Positions 45,597-55,549 are shown, numbered from the stretch's first letter. The stretch: 64,000 nucleotides of DNA from an uncultured Bacteroidota bacterium (GCA_902586905.1 CACIJH010000007.1:1-64000); one strand, 5' to 3'. The notes: generated from the letters alone by a model not told the origin. A program made the numbers and translations.

Positions 45597-46424
45597 ATGA
45601 ATAAAAAAAGATCTGTTGACATTGTCGTGATATCAGACACTCATTTGGGCGCTATTGGATGTCGTGCCAAAGAACTGAATAGGTATTTAAAAAGCATTCA
45701 ACCCAAAACAATAATTCTGAATGGTGATATTATTGATATTTGGCAATTCAACAAAAGGTATTGGAATAAATACCATACCAAGGTTGTAAAGCGACTACTT
45801 AACTTTATTTCTAATGGAACTAAAGTTTATTACATTGCTGGAAATCATGACGAGGCCCTAAGGCGATTTCTTAATTTTGAAATAGAGGGCTTTACAATAA
45901 GTAACAAGCTTTCACTTGATTTGAATGGCAAAAAAACATGGTTTTTTCACGGTGATGTATTTGATGTGACCATGCAACATTCGCGTTGGTTGACGCGTTT
46001 GGGTGGTTTTGGTTATGATCTTCTCATATTATTAAATGCAACGGTCAACAAATTTTTAACACTCATTGGACGAGAAAAACTTTCATTTTCAAAAACTATA
46101 AAAAACAAAGTCAAAGCCGCAGTGTCATACATTAATAAATTTGAAACCACGGTGACAGATATTGCTTCAAAAAACAATTTTGATTCTGTTGTTTGTGGAC
46201 ATATACATCAACCTTGTATCAAAAACTTTAAGAAAAAAAATAAAAACGTAACTTACTTGAATTCAGGTGATTGGATAGAAAACATGACTGCGTTGGAATA
46301 CCATGACAACAAATGGTCATTGTTTGAATATGACCCATTATTTTTTAAGGACGGTACATTTGACGAGCAAGTTTACAAAGACGCCAAAGCACTTTTTTCT
46401 GAATTGGTAAAAGAAATTCATTGA
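45597..46424 (+). CDS. LpxH-like metallophosphatase (UDP-2,3-diacylglucosamine hydrolase family)
   Basis: The product has 275 residues. The calcineurin-type metal site is complete: VISDTHLG (Asp, His), LNGDIIDIW (Gly-Asp), AGNHDEALRR (Gly-Asn-His-Asp), FFHGDVFD, and VCGHIHQP (Gly-His-x-His). LpxH enzymes cleave UDP-2,3-diacylglucosamine to lipid X in lipid A synthesis. Many Bacteroidota have an LpxH plus LpxH-like paralogues, so the exact substrate is not certain. Its stop overlaps the TTG start of the next gene (TTGA), so it is coupled to a glycosyltransferase. Confidence 0.85.
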   Translation: MNKKRSVDIVVISDTHLGAIGCRAKELNRYLKSIQPKTIILNGDIIDIWQFNKRYWNKYHTKVVKRLLNFISNGTKVYYIAGNHDEALRRFLNFEIEGFTISNKLSLDLNGKKTWFFHGDVFDVTMQHSRWLTRLGGFGYDLLILLNATVNKFLTLIGREKLSFSKTIKNKVKAAVSYINKFETTVTDIASKNNFDSVVCGHIHQPCIKNFKKKNKNVTYLNSGDWIENMTALEYHDNKWSLFEYDPLFFKDGTFDEQVYKDAKALFSELVKEIH

Positions 46425-47449
46425 GAATTCTTTACGCCATACAAGCCACTGGTAACGGCCATGTTTCAAGAGCCAAAACACTCATACCTTACCTTCAAAA
46501 AAATTATGAAGTAGATGTCCTCCTGAGTGGAACATCATCTGATATTGAGTTGGGTCATCCCATAACTTATAAATATAAAGGACTCAGTTTTGTGTTTGGG
46601 AAAAATGGTGGGGTTAATTTCTGGCAGACCATTAGGCAAATCAATTTTTGGAGGTTTGTAAGAGATGTGAAACAATTGTCTCTGAAGGATTACGATTTTG
46701 TAATCAACGACTTTGAACCTGTTTCCGCATGGGCCTGTAGGTTCAAAGGCAAGCACTGCATTGCTCTTAGTCATCAGTATAGCTTACTGAGCCGTAATGC
46801 ACCAAGACCACAGGAAAAAAATATTTTATCTGAGCTCATTTTAAGGTATTATGCCCCGACATCTATCGGATATGGTTTGCATTTTAAAAAATATGACTCA
46901 AATGTTTATTTACCTATAATAAAAGAAGAAATTAGAACTAAAAATCCAACAAAAAAGAACTTTTATTTGGTTTACTTGCCTTCGTTTGCAGATGAAAAAA
47001 TTATATCTGTATTAAACAAGATTTACAACATCAATTGGATAATATTTTCTAAGCATACACAAAAGAAATATCAAATTGGAAACATCAAGGTCTACCCCAT
47101 TTCAAGTGAATTTTTTAACCATAAATTAGTGGAATGTAAAGGGGTTTTGTGTGGAGCTGGCTTTGAGACCCCCTCCGAAGCGCTATTCCTAAAAAAGAAA
47201 CTTATGGTCATTCCAATGAAAAATCAATATGAACAACAATGCAATGCGGCATCACTTAAAAACATGGGAGTCCAAGTAATTTATGATTTAAACCATGACA
47301 TGATAGAGGTCATTCAAAACTGGACCAAATCAAAAAAAATTATAAACGTTGATTATCAAGAATCACCAAAAAAAGTCTTAAACCGAGTTTTAATTGATTA
47401 CATGAAGAAAACAGCAAAAAATGAGTTGCTTGAAGAGTATATATATTAA
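46421..47449 (+). CDS. GT-B glycosyltransferase, MJ1255/VC2487-like family
   Basis: The product has 342 residues. The start is TTG at 46421 inside TTGA; it gives MRILYAIQATGNGHVSRA, the expected N-terminus with the conserved G-x-G-H-x-x-R motif, and no ATG lies nearby. CGAGFETPSEALFLKKKLMVIPMKNQYEQQCNAASL is the C-terminal nucleotide-sugar binding region typical of MurG-like GT-B enzymes. The acceptor is unknown; pairing with an LpxH-like phosphatase suggests a cell-envelope lipid or glycan. Confidence 0.8.
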   Translation: MRILYAIQATGNGHVSRAKTLIPYLQKNYEVDVLLSGTSSDIELGHPITYKYKGLSFVFGKNGGVNFWQTIRQINFWRFVRDVKQLSLKDYDFVINDFEPVSAWACRFKGKHCIALSHQYSLLSRNAPRPQEKNILSELILRYYAPTSIGYGLHFKKYDSNVYLPIIKEEIRTKNPTKKNFYLVYLPSFADEKIISVLNKIYNINWIIFSKHTQKKYQIGNIKVYPISSEFFNHKLVECKGVLCGAGFETPSEALFLKKKLMVIPMKNQYEQQCNAASLKNMGVQVIYDLNHDMIEVIQNWTKSKKIINVDYQESPKKVLNRVLIDYMKKTAKNELLEEYIY

Positions 47450-47562
47450 ATATCATCATGCATTCGCTTTCAAAAAAACTACAATTTTTTTAGCATATTC
47501 TTACTGATTTGATTTTTAGCTTTGCGATACATTTTAAATCTGTTTTTCAAATAAAGAAAAAA

Positions 47563-48330
47563 ATGAAACCTATATTTATTATTCTCCTTGTGGTGTTTGT
47601 TATAGCTTCGGCAACATCTCAACAAATTCAAGTTTTCGGTCATCGAGGAGCTATGGGTCATGCACCTGAAAACACGGCACTTTCTGTGCAAAAGGCATTG
47701 GCTTTCGGGGTTGATGGTATTGAAATTGATGTGTTTCGTTGTCAATCAAGTGAAATTGTTGTTTTTCATGACAAAACTCTTGATAAATTAACCAATGGTA
47801 GTGGAAAAGTTGAAGAGAAAACCTTGCAGCAACTTACTGCGTTACAAGTAATGGGAAGTGAACCGATTCCAACCCTTGATAAAATCATTAACATTATCAA
47901 TGGAAGTACTCGACTTAATATTGAGCTTAAAGGAAAAAATACTGCAGAGGGAGTAATTCATATAATGAAGAAAGCCATTGAAAGTGGTCGTTGGAAAGCG
48001 GATCAGTTATTTGTTTCTAGTTTTGACTGGGATGAGTTACGTGAGTTTAAAAAAAACACATCTGAATTTGGCATTGCGATCTTAACAGAAAAGAATCCCC
48101 TTGACGCAATTCCCGTTGCACGTGAACTCAATGCATTTGCGATTAACCCCAATCATAGTAATTTAACGCAGGAGACAATTAACTATATTCACAGTGAGGG
48201 GTTTGAAATTCACACATGGACTGTAAATGAAAAAAATCGAATCGAGGAACTCATTTCATGGGGAGTTGATGCGATTATTACCGATTTTCCAGATAGAATA
48301 TTGAACAAAAAAAATCCCCAAAAACAATAA
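47563..48330 (+). CDS. Secreted glycerophosphodiester phosphodiesterase
   Basis: The product has 255 residues from ATG 47563, which gives a signal peptide MKPIFIILLVVFVIASATSQ; the frame also runs back to a TTG at 47509, which would bury it. The GDPD site HRGAMGHAPENT is complete with EIDVFRCQSSEIVVFHDKTLDKLTNG. It hydrolyses glycerophosphodiesters to glycerol-3-phosphate and an alcohol in the periplasm or outside. The C-terminal WTVNEKNRIEELISWGVDAIITDFPD is the usual family ending. Confidence 0.92.
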   Translation: MKPIFIILLVVFVIASATSQQIQVFGHRGAMGHAPENTALSVQKALAFGVDGIEIDVFRCQSSEIVVFHDKTLDKLTNGSGKVEEKTLQQLTALQVMGSEPIPTLDKIINIINGSTRLNIELKGKNTAEGVIHIMKKAIESGRWKADQLFVSSFDWDELREFKKNTSEFGIAILTEKNPLDAIPVARELNAFAINPNHSNLTQETINYIHSEGFEIHTWTVNEKNRIEELISWGVDAIITDFPDRILNKKNPQKQ

Positions 48331-48350
48331 ATTATTTTTGAGTATAAATG

Positions 48351-48432
48351 TACCTTGGGTGGGAATCGAACCCACACTTCCGAAGAAACTGGATTTTGAA
48401 TCCAGCGCGTCTACCAGTTCCGCCACCAAGGC
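48351..48432 (-). tRNA. tRNA-Leu (anticodon CAA)
   Basis: On the minus strand GCCTTGG (48432-48426) pairs with CCAAGGT (48358-48352), with one G-U pair and discriminator A at 48351. The anticodon stem-loop CTGGA-TTCAAAA-TCCAG gives anticodon CAA, reading UUG. GGTTCGATTCC forms the T arm, and a long variable arm places it in class II. CCA is not encoded. Confidence 0.96.
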
Positions 48433-48518
48433 AATTTGCGATGGTAAATGTAGGAATTAATTTAACCCTTTAAAAGCAAAAATTATTTTAGAATTTATAC
48501 TGACATCTAAAAAAATCA

Positions 48519-48526
48519 TACATTTG
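48519..48526 (+). promoter_or_regulatory. Predicted -7 box of prs
   Basis: TACATTTG matches TAnnTTTG, followed by CACCCC, and lies 30 bp before the prs ATG at 48556. No clear -33 TTG is present. Confidence 0.55.
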
Positions 48527-48555
48527 CACCCCTGTAAAACAACAGATTCGCCAAA

Positions 48556-49497
48556 ATGGCTAAAGTTAAAATAGAAGCGAAAATATTTGGGTGTACGCAA
48601 AGCATGGATCTTGCCAAGCGTATTGCTGATCATTATGGCGCAAAATTGGGGAATGTTATTTTTTCGCGTTATAGCGATGGCGAGTTTCAACCTTCCTTCG
48701 AAGAATCAATTCGTGGCAGTCGTATTTTTATCGTTGGCTCCACTCATCCAAGTGCTGAAAACCTGATGGAAATGTTGCTGATGCTCGATGCTGCCAAGCG
48801 CGCTTCAGCGAGGCACATTACAGCTGTGATGCCATATTTCGGCTGGGCAAGACAAGACCGAAAAGACAAGCCGAGAGTGCCAATCGGCGCCAAGCTCATT
48901 GCCAAACTATTAGAGTCTGCAGGAGCTACTCGCATCATTACGATGGACCTGCACGCCGACCAAATTCAAGGCTTTTTCGAAAAGCCAGTCGATCATTTGT
49001 TTGCTTCGTCTTTGTTTTTACCTCATATCAAATCCCTAAACATCGACAACCTTACTATTGCTTCTCCAGATATGGGTGGTGCAAAGCGTGCCTATGCTTA
49101 TGCAAAATTTTTGGAAAGTGATGTTGTGATTTGTTACAAACAAAGAAAAAAGGCAAACATTATATCTCACATGGAACTCATAGGTGATGTGACTGGCAAA
49201 AACGTCGTGCTTGTCGATGATATGGTCGATACTGCAGGTACATTGACCAAGGCTGCCGATATGATGATGGAGCGTGGTGCGCTGAGTGTTCGTGCTGTGT
49301 GCACACACCCCTTACTTTCTGGTGAGGCCTATGAAAGAATTGAACAATCTGCCCTAACCGAACTGATAACAACGGATACCATTCCTGTTAAAAAAGAATC
49401 TAAAAAAGTGAAAGTACTCAGCTGTGCTGAGCTTTTCGCACAAGTGATGCACAATGTTCATCACAACAAATCGATTGCGAAAAAATTTATAATGTAA
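48556..49497 (+). CDS. prs: Ribose-phosphate pyrophosphokinase
   Basis: The product has 313 residues, the usual length. It makes PRPP from ribose-5-phosphate and ATP. The ATP-binding RQDRKDKPRVPI, flexible loop, and PRPP-binding VLVDDMVDTAGTLTKAAD are all present. It is followed by rplY after 19 bp, an arrangement common in Flavobacteriia. Confidence 0.97.
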   Translation: MAKVKIEAKIFGCTQSMDLAKRIADHYGAKLGNVIFSRYSDGEFQPSFEESIRGSRIFIVGSTHPSAENLMEMLLMLDAAKRASARHITAVMPYFGWARQDRKDKPRVPIGAKLIAKLLESAGATRIITMDLHADQIQGFFEKPVDHLFASSLFLPHIKSLNIDNLTIASPDMGGAKRAYAYAKFLESDVVICYKQRKKANIISHMELIGDVTGKNVVLVDDMVDTAGTLTKAADMMMERGALSVRAVCTHPLLSGEAYERIEQSALTELITTDTIPVKKESKKVKVLSCAELFAQVMHNVHHNKSIAKKFIM

Positions 49498-49516
49498 TCT
49501 ATTTTAAATATAAACT

Positions 49517-50191
49517 ATGAAGTCAATTACGATCAAAGGATCTAAAAGAGAAAGCGTAGGCAAGGCATCGACCAAGGCTCTACGTAATGCTGAGAAAGTT
49601 CCTTGCGTGCTCTACGGAGGAGGCAATGCCATACATTTTTCAGCTGATGAATTGTCATTTTCCAAACTCGTTTACACGGGCAAAGCACACACTGCAGTGA
49701 TTGAACTGGAAGATGAAACCTATAATGCAATTTTGCAAGACGTGCAATTTCACCCACTGTCGGATAAAATTTTACACATCGACTTTTATCAACTTTTCGA
49801 TGGTAAGGAAATCTCAATGGATATCCCTGTAGAATTTGTTGGGCAAGCGCCTGGCGTGAAATTAAGTGGTGGGGTACTCAGTAAAAACAAGCGTAAGCTT
49901 CGCGTGCGAGCTTTACCATCCAACCTACCAGATTGCATAATCGCAGATATTTCGAATTTGGAAATTGGAAACAAACTATATGTAACTGATGTCTCTGATG
50001 AAAAATTCACTTTTTTACATCCTGACAATACTGTTGTTTGTCAAGTGCGTAACTCACGTGTTTCACTTATCACTGAAGAGGAAAAAGTGGAAGGTGAAGA
50101 AGGAGAAGAAGGAGCTGAAGGAGCTGAAGGAGAAACTGCTCCAGCAGCAGAAGGCGCACCTGCACCCGAAGAGGGAAAAGCAGACGCATAA
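49517..50191 (+). CDS. rplY: 50S ribosomal protein L25 (Ctc/TL5 type)
   Basis: The product has 224 residues. The N-terminal L25 domain (about 1-90) starts [19 protein letters not shown] and contains [12 protein letters not shown]5-type C-terminal beta domain (about 95-190) follows. The last 35 residues are an acidic Glu/Gly/Ala/Pro tail similar in composition to the tail of S16 at position 1. It binds 5S rRNA. An intrinsic terminator follows at 50209. Confidence 0.96.
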   Translation: MKSITIKGSKRESVGKASTKALRNAEKVPCVLYGGGNAIHFSADELSFSKLVYTGKAHTAVIELEDETYNAILQDVQFHPLSDKILHIDFYQLFDGKEISMDIPVEFVGQAPGVKLSGGVLSKNKRKLRVRALPSNLPDCIIADISNLEIGNKLYVTDVSDEKFTFLHPDNTVVCQVRNSRVSLITEEEKVEGEEGEEGAEGAEGETAPAAEGAPAPEEGKADA

Positions 50192-50208
50192 TCCATTCAT
50201 TCTGAATC

Positions 50209-50245
50209 AAAAGCATCCCTGCAAAACGCTGCTTGGGATGCTTTT
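50209..50245 (+). terminator. Intrinsic terminator after rplY
   Basis: AAAAGCATCCC (50209-50219) pairs with GGGATGCTTTT (50235-50245) over a 15-base loop, followed by more T residues. It ends the prs-rplY unit. Confidence 0.9.
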
Positions 50246-50265
50246 TTTATTTTTACAAAAAAAAG

Positions 50266-50889
50266 ATGCCCTTTTGGCCATTCAAGCGTAGTCAACAACA
50301 GTCGATGAATACATTCCTTATCGTTGGTTTAGGCAATATCGGAATCGATTATAAAAACACTCGCCACAATATAGGATTTAATGTCTTAGACGCATTGGCT
50401 ACACAAGTCGATGTTTCTTATTCAACCTTGCGATATGGCGACCTGGCTGAAATGAGTCACAAAGGAAAAAAAATCGTTTTACTCAAACCTAGTACATTGA
50501 TGAACCGAAGTGGGCAGGCTGTGCGTTACTGGGCGAAGCAGAAAAAAATAAATCCCCAAAACATTCTTGTCATCACTGATGATGTTCACTTAGATTTTGG
50601 ATATGTACGACTCCGAAAACAAGGGTCTGACGGTGGGCATAATGGGCTTCGTGATATTCAAGAAAAATTGGGAACCAACAAATACCCCAGACTTCGCATT
50701 GGTGTAGGATCCAACTTTAGCAAAGGACGGCAAGCAGATTATGTGCTTTCGACTTGGAACGCAGATGAGCAGAGCAAGCTTCCACTGATTGTTGATCAGT
50801 CGGCAAAAGCAGTGATTCACTTTGCAACCCAAGGCCTTGAACAAACGATGAACCTTTACAATGGACAAGTAAAAGTTAACGAGGGATGA
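50266..50889 (+). CDS. pth: Peptidyl-tRNA hydrolase
   Basis: The product has 207 residues from ATG 50266. A TTG at 50233 lies in the rplY terminator and is rejected; an ATG at 50305 (MNTFLIVGLGNIG) would remove a short basic N-terminal extension, and I cannot decide between the two ATGs. The catalytic His is in NTRHNIGF. LLKPSTLMNRSG and ITDDVHLDFGYVRLRKQGSDGGHNGL are Pth signatures. It frees tRNA from stalled peptidyl-tRNA. Its stop overlaps the ribF start (ATGA). Confidence 0.94.
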   Translation: MPFWPFKRSQQQSMNTFLIVGLGNIGIDYKNTRHNIGFNVLDALATQVDVSYSTLRYGDLAEMSHKGKKIVLLKPSTLMNRSGQAVRYWAKQKKINPQNILVITDDVHLDFGYVRLRKQGSDGGHNGLRDIQEKLGTNKYPRLRIGVGSNFSKGRQADYVLSTWNADEQSKLPLIVDQSAKAVIHFATQGLEQTMNLYNGQVKVNEG

Positions 50890-51812
50890 AAACCATTCAT
50901 GGCATAGAAAACTTCCCTGCAAGTGAAGGGTCAATTGTTACCATTGGTACTTTTGATGGCGTGCACTTGGGTCATCAGCAAATACTCAAACAATTGATCG
51001 ACACAAGTCAGCAGTCAAAACTAAAAAGTGTTTTGCTGACTTTTTTTCCTCACCCCAGAATGGTGCTTCAACCAGATATTTCTATGCGTCTTATCCAAAC
51101 CATTGAAGAGCGCGAAAAAGCGCTCAGAAAAACAGGTTTGGACTATTTGGTAATTCATCCATTTTCTGAAAAATTTTCGAGACTCAGTGCCGATGATTAT
51201 GTGAAACAAATCCTAGTAGATAAACTCAACGTTCGAAAAGTAGTTGTCGGATATGATCATCGCTTTGGTCGTAACAGAACAGCTAGTTTGGAAGACATGT
51301 ATAACTATGCAAATATCTATGATTTTGAGGTGATTGAAATTGATGCAAAAAAAATAAAGTCAACAGCTGTGAGTTCGACCAAAATTCGAAAAGCGATAGA
51401 CCAAGGGGATATTGCACTCGCCAACAGCTATCTTGGCGACCCATTTACACTCGAGGGGGTTGTTGTTCATGGCGATAAAAGAGGGCGTGAATTGTCCTAT
51501 CCTACTGCAAATATCGAACTGCAAAACAAACATAAAATCATACCCAAACAAGGGGTTTATTTGATTCAATCAGACATTGACAATCAAGTTGTTTATGGAA
51601 TGATGAATATTGGCACAAAACCAACTTTTGATACAACCAACCCAAGTATAGAGGTGCACTTTTTTGATTGGAATGGCGATTTATATGATCAAACCCTGCA
51701 AGTGAAGTTGTTGAAGTGGATTCGAGAGGAGCAAAAATTTGGCTCAGTCGAGGAGCTACAGGCACAAATTCATGCAGATGAGAGATATTGTCGATCATAT
51801 ATTCCGAACTAG
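50886..51812 (+). CDS. ribF: Bifunctional riboflavin kinase / FAD synthetase
   Basis: The product has 308 residues. The N-terminal FAD synthetase half begins TIGTFDGVHLGHQQIL (nucleotidyl-transferase G-x-F-D-G-x-H). The C-terminal riboflavin kinase half (about 185-308) has GDKRGRELSYPTANIELQ and a GVYLIQSDI...YGMMNIGTKPTF segment. It makes FMN and FAD. It overlaps pth by 4 bp. Confidence 0.96.
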   Translation: MKTIHGIENFPASEGSIVTIGTFDGVHLGHQQILKQLIDTSQQSKLKSVLLTFFPHPRMVLQPDISMRLIQTIEEREKALRKTGLDYLVIHPFSEKFSRLSADDYVKQILVDKLNVRKVVVGYDHRFGRNRTASLEDMYNYANIYDFEVIEIDAKKIKSTAVSSTKIRKAIDQGDIALANSYLGDPFTLEGVVVHGDKRGRELSYPTANIELQNKHKIIPKQGVYLIQSDIDNQVVYGMMNIGTKPTFDTTNPSIEVHFFDWNGDLYDQTLQVKLLKWIREEQKFGSVEELQAQIHADERYCRSYIPN

Positions 51813-51835
51813 CGTGTGAGGTTTGAATAAAGTTT

Positions 51836-51843
51836 TACTTTTG
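51836..51843 (+). promoter_or_regulatory. Predicted -7 box of serS
   Basis: TACTTTTG matches TAnnTTTG and lies 18 bp before the serS ATG. A TTTG occurs at 51822-51825, but too close to be the -33 element. Confidence 0.5.
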
Positions 51844-51860
51844 CATAAAATTAAACTGCA

Positions 51861-53132
51861 ATGCTCGACCTATCGGTAGTACGTACAGATAAAAAAACTG
51901 TCATCACAGCCCTTAACAAACGTGGCATAGATGCGAGTACTCTTATTGACAATGCCCTCTCAACAGATGAAAAACGTCGTGGATTACAAACCAGTCTCGA
52001 CCAAAAACTCGCCCTGGCAAATGCTTTAGCCAAAGAAATTGGGGAGTTATATAAGAGTGGAAATCCAGCGCAAGCCAATCAAAAGAAAGAAGAATCTGCA
52101 GCTTTAAAATCCGAAACTAAAGATCTACAAACGCAACTCTCGCAAGCAGAAAGTGAATTGCATGAACTGTTGTGTTCCATCCCAAATATCCCTCACTCTC
52201 TAGTCCCAAATGGGCAAAGCGAAGACGACAACGAAGAAGTTTTTCGTTCGGGGGAGGTGCCAAGTCTCAGCGAAGATGCTCTTCCACACTGGGAGTTGGC
52301 TGCTAAATATGAGTTGATAAATTTTGAACTCGGCAACAAAATCACAGGTGCTGGTTTTCCTGTTTACACTGGAAAAGGAGCAAAACTCCAACGCGCACTG
52401 ATCAGTTTTTTTCTTGATCAAAACACAGCAGCAGGATATGAGGAAGTACAAGTCCCCCACCTAGTCAATGAGCAATCGGGCTTTGGCACTGGACAACTCC
52501 CTGACAAAGAAGGGCAAATGTATCATGTAGGCGCAGACAACCTTTACCTCATCCCCACTGCAGAAGTGCCGATCACAAATTTGTTTCGCAATGAAATTGT
52601 CAATGCTAGTGATTTGCCAATCACTCGAACTGGCTATACCCCTTGTTTTCGACGTGAGGCTGGAAGTTATGGCGCTCATGTTCGTGGTCTCAATCGCTTA
52701 CATCAGTTCGACAAAGTCGAAATCGTTCGACTCGAACATCCCGACAAAGCATATGATGCCCTCGATCAAATGGTCGAGCATGTCAAAGGCATTCTCGAAC
52801 AGTTTGAGCTACCCTATCGCATTCTTCGATTGTGTGGTGGTGACCTTGGGTTTACAGCTGCAATGACATACGATTTTGAAATCTATTCCACTGCTCAAAA
52901 ACGATGGCTAGAGGTAAGCTCAGTTTCAAACTTTGAAAGCTATCAATCTACAAGACTAAAACTTCGTTTTAAAGATAATGATGGCAATAGCAAGTGGGTG
53001 CATACCCTCAATGGAAGTGCCCTTGCTCTTCCACGTATCATGGCTGGTTTGCTAGAAAACCATCAATCTGAAAATGGTATTCACATCCCTAAAGCTTTGG
53101 CTTCTTACACTGGCTTTGATACGATTCACTAA
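51861..53132 (+). CDS. serS: Seryl-tRNA synthetase
   Basis: The product has 423 residues. The N-terminal long coiled-coil tRNA-binding arm spans about 30-110. The class II core has LIPTAEVPITNL, motif 2 FRREAGSYGAHVRGLNRLHQF, and motif 3 GSALALPRIMAGLLENHQ. It charges tRNA-Ser and tRNA-Sec where present. The gene seems to start a new transcription unit after ribF. Confidence 0.97.
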   Translation: MLDLSVVRTDKKTVITALNKRGIDASTLIDNALSTDEKRRGLQTSLDQKLALANALAKEIGELYKSGNPAQANQKKEESAALKSETKDLQTQLSQAESELHELLCSIPNIPHSLVPNGQSEDDNEEVFRSGEVPSLSEDALPHWELAAKYELINFELGNKITGAGFPVYTGKGAKLQRALISFFLDQNTAAGYEEVQVPHLVNEQSGFGTGQLPDKEGQMYHVGADNLYLIPTAEVPITNLFRNEIVNASDLPITRTGYTPCFRREAGSYGAHVRGLNRLHQFDKVEIVRLEHPDKAYDALDQMVEHVKGILEQFELPYRILRLCGGDLGFTAAMTYDFEIYSTAQKRWLEVSSVSNFESYQSTRLKLRFKDNDGNSKWVHTLNGSALALPRIMAGLLENHQSENGIHIPKALASYTGFDTIH

Positions 53133-53140
53133 TTGCTCTT

Positions 53141-53431
53141 ATGCATATTCTCAATATCACCTTTAGTGTTGATCCAACTGTTCAAGAGGACTTTGTTGCC
53201 TATGTAACAACGCAACTCATCCCAACACTTGATCAGAAAAGCTCCCTTTTGCGCATACACAGCGATGCCAATACACATCCCACTTTTGGACTTCAAATTG
53301 AGTTTGAGTCTTCCAACATTCTCAAAGACTTTAAAAATAATGCGTTGGAAAAAACCTATGAGCAACTCCAAGCCTCTTTCCCCAACAAATGGGTGTGTTT
53401 TGATACCGAACTTGAAAAACTAAACCCTTGA
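53141..53431 (+). CDS. DUF4286-family small protein
   Basis: The product has 96 residues: [18 protein letters not shown] at the start, [20 protein letters not shown] in the middle. It resembles the DUF4286 (ferredoxin-like, stress-barrel) family common in Bacteroidota next to rsmA. Function is unknown. Its stop is overlapped by the TTG start of rsmA. Confidence 0.8.
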   Translation: MHILNITFSVDPTVQEDFVAYVTTQLIPTLDQKSSLLRIHSDANTHPTFGLQIEFESSNILKDFKNNALEKTYEQLQASFPNKWVCFDTELEKLNP

Positions 53432-54201
53432 GTGTTCGTCCAAAAAAACATCTGGGTCAACACTTTTTGACTGATCTCAATATCGCTCAAAATATCGCTG
53501 GTGCGCTCACTGGAGTCGACTACCAAGATGTGTTAGAAGTAGGTCCTGGCATGGGGGTGCTGACCCAATATCTTCTGCAAACCAAGCATACGATTCACGC
53601 CATTGAGGTGGATAACGAATCTGTAGATTATCTCAACACAAATTTCCCCAAACTAGAGCCAAATTTAATTTTTGGAGATTTTCTGAAATGCAATTTGGCC
53701 AAAGATTTTCCTAGCCCTTTGGCAATCATTGGAAATTTTCCATACAATATATCATCTCAAATCTTGTTTAAAACCATAGAAAATCGAAAACAGATTCCAG
53801 AATTTGTTGGGATGTTTCAGAAAGAGGTTGCAGAACGTATTTGCGAACCCCCTGGCTCGAAAGCATATGGGATACTTTCTGTTTTGACCCAAAGTTTTTA
53901 TGACGCCGAATATTTATTCAATGTCAATCGATTTGTATTTGACCCTCCACCAAAAGTAGCATCAGCTGTATTGCGATTGCGCCGAAAAGAAACGATCGAC
54001 TTAAACTGTGATGAAAGACTGTATTTTCGAGTTGTTAAAACTGCCTTTCAACAAAGACGAAAAACTTTACGAAACAGTTTAAAAACCTTTTCTTTATCTA
54101 CCAATTTAAAAGAAGACACTATCTTTGGGCAGCGTCCAGAACAATTGGGCGTTTCGGATTTTGTTCGGATCACAAATTTGATTGCTCATGACGCCATTTA
54201 A
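53428..54201 (+). CDS. rsmA: 16S rRNA dimethyladenosine transferase
   Basis: The product has 257 residues. The start is TTG at 53428 within TTGA; it gives [13 protein letters not shown], the conserved KsgA N-terminus, and no ATG is available upstream. The SAM site is [16 protein letters not shown] and the catalytic NFPYNIS (N-x-P-Y) is present. It dimethylates two adenines near the 3' end of 16S rRNA. It overlaps DUF4286 by 4 bp and mgtE by 14 bp. Confidence 0.96.
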   Translation: MSVRPKKHLGQHFLTDLNIAQNIAGALTGVDYQDVLEVGPGMGVLTQYLLQTKHTIHAIEVDNESVDYLNTNFPKLEPNLIFGDFLKCNLAKDFPSPLAIIGNFPYNISSQILFKTIENRKQIPEFVGMFQKEVAERICEPPGSKAYGILSVLTQSFYDAEYLFNVNRFVFDPPPKVASAVLRLRRKETIDLNCDERLYFRVVKTAFQQRRKTLRNSLKTFSLSTNLKEDTIFGQRPEQLGVSDFVRITNLIAHDAI

Positions 54202-55543
54202 GCTTAGTGAAGAACTTCTAGATCAAATCAACAGTGATATAGTGGCTCAAAACAACAAGGCACTACAAACACTTGTTAAAGAATACCATTACGCCGATTT
54301 GGCAGAAATTTTTGAGGCACTTCAAATCGATCAGGCTGTTTATTTATTTAAACTGATTGACTCTGAAAAATCTGCAGATATGCTCCCCGAACTCGACGAA
54401 GATGTTCGTGAGAGTATTCTAGATGCATTGTCATCAGAGGAAATCGCAACAGAGATTGAGGAACTCGATACCGACGACGCAGTAGATATCATCGCTGAAC
54501 TCCCCGACGAGCTTCGCAAAGAAGTTATCAGTCAAATTTCAGACACCGAACATGCTGATGATATTCGAGAGTTACTCACCTATGACGAAAATTCTGCTGG
54601 TGGTCTAATGGCAAAAGAGTTGGTTTGTGTCAACCAAAACTGGACAGTCACTCGTTGTGTGCGAGAGATGCGCTTACAGGCGCAAGAAGTCACTCGTGTT
54701 CATTCCATCTATGTAGTTGACAACGATGATGTATTGCTTGGACGATTATCTCTGAAAGATCTGCTTACAGCGAATGAAAAAAGCAAAATTAAAAGTGTTT
54801 ATATCCCGAAAGTCGATTATGTAACAATCGATGAAGAGGGAGAGGAAGTCGCAAAAATTATGTCTAAATATGACTTAGAGGCAATTCCTGTTGTCAATGA
54901 ACAAAAACAGCTTGTGGGTAGAATTACGATTGATGATATCGTTGATTTGATTAAGGATGAGGCAGAAAAAGATTATCAGCTCGCAGCAGGTATTTCATCT
55001 GATGTTGAAGCAGATGATTCCATTTTTCAACTCACAAAGGCACGACTTCCTTGGTTGATATTGGGCTTGGTCGGTGGGCTCGGAAGTGTCTTTATCCTCG
55101 AGGGATTTGAAGGTTTTATGAATCACCCATCACACAAGGCCTTATTCTTTTTTACCCCTCTCATTGCTGCGATGGCTGGGAATGTGGGTGTTCAATCATC
55201 GGCAATTATTGTACAAGGACTTGCCAACGATGTGGTCAAAGGAAGTTTGCTCAACCGCCTGGTTAAGGAAGTTGGACTGGGGTTGATAAATGGTGGTGCT
55301 TTAGCCTTGCTTGTCATCCTTTTTGGTGTTGCCACCCAACAGCCAACTGATGTGAGCCTGACCATTGCTTTATCGATGCTTTGCGTGATTATTGTTTCAG
55401 CACTGATTGGCACTTTTGTTCCTATTGTACTCAACCGAAGGGGAATAGACCCAGCAATTGCCACTGGCCCATTTATCACCACTAGCAACGACATCTTTGG
55501 CATATTCCTCTTTTTTTATATCGCCAAATGGTTTTTGGCTTAA
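54188..55543 (+). CDS. mgtE: Magnesium transporter MgtE
   Basis: The product has 451 residues from ATG 54188; a TTG two codons upstream is also possible. An acidic N domain (about 1-130) is followed by two CBS domains (about 135-255) and five membrane segments with the Mg-channel signature [17 protein letters not shown] and [19 protein letters not shown]. It imports Mg2+ under control of cytoplasmic Mg2+ bound by the N and CBS domains. Confidence 0.95.
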   Translation: MTPFKLSEELLDQINSDIVAQNNKALQTLVKEYHYADLAEIFEALQIDQAVYLFKLIDSEKSADMLPELDEDVRESILDALSSEEIATEIEELDTDDAVDIIAELPDELRKEVISQISDTEHADDIRELLTYDENSAGGLMAKELVCVNQNWTVTRCVREMRLQAQEVTRVHSIYVVDNDDVLLGRLSLKDLLTANEKSKIKSVYIPKVDYVTIDEEGEEVAKIMSKYDLEAIPVVNEQKQLVGRITIDDIVDLIKDEAEKDYQLAAGISSDVEADDSIFQLTKARLPWLILGLVGGLGSVFILEGFEGFMNHPSHKALFFFTPLIAAMAGNVGVQSSAIIVQGLANDVVKGSLLNRLVKEVGLGLINGGALALLVILFGVATQQPTDVSLTIALSMLCVIIVSALIGTFVPIVLNRRGIDPAIATGPFITTSNDIFGIFLFFYIAKWFLA

Positions 55544-55549
55544 TTCCTA

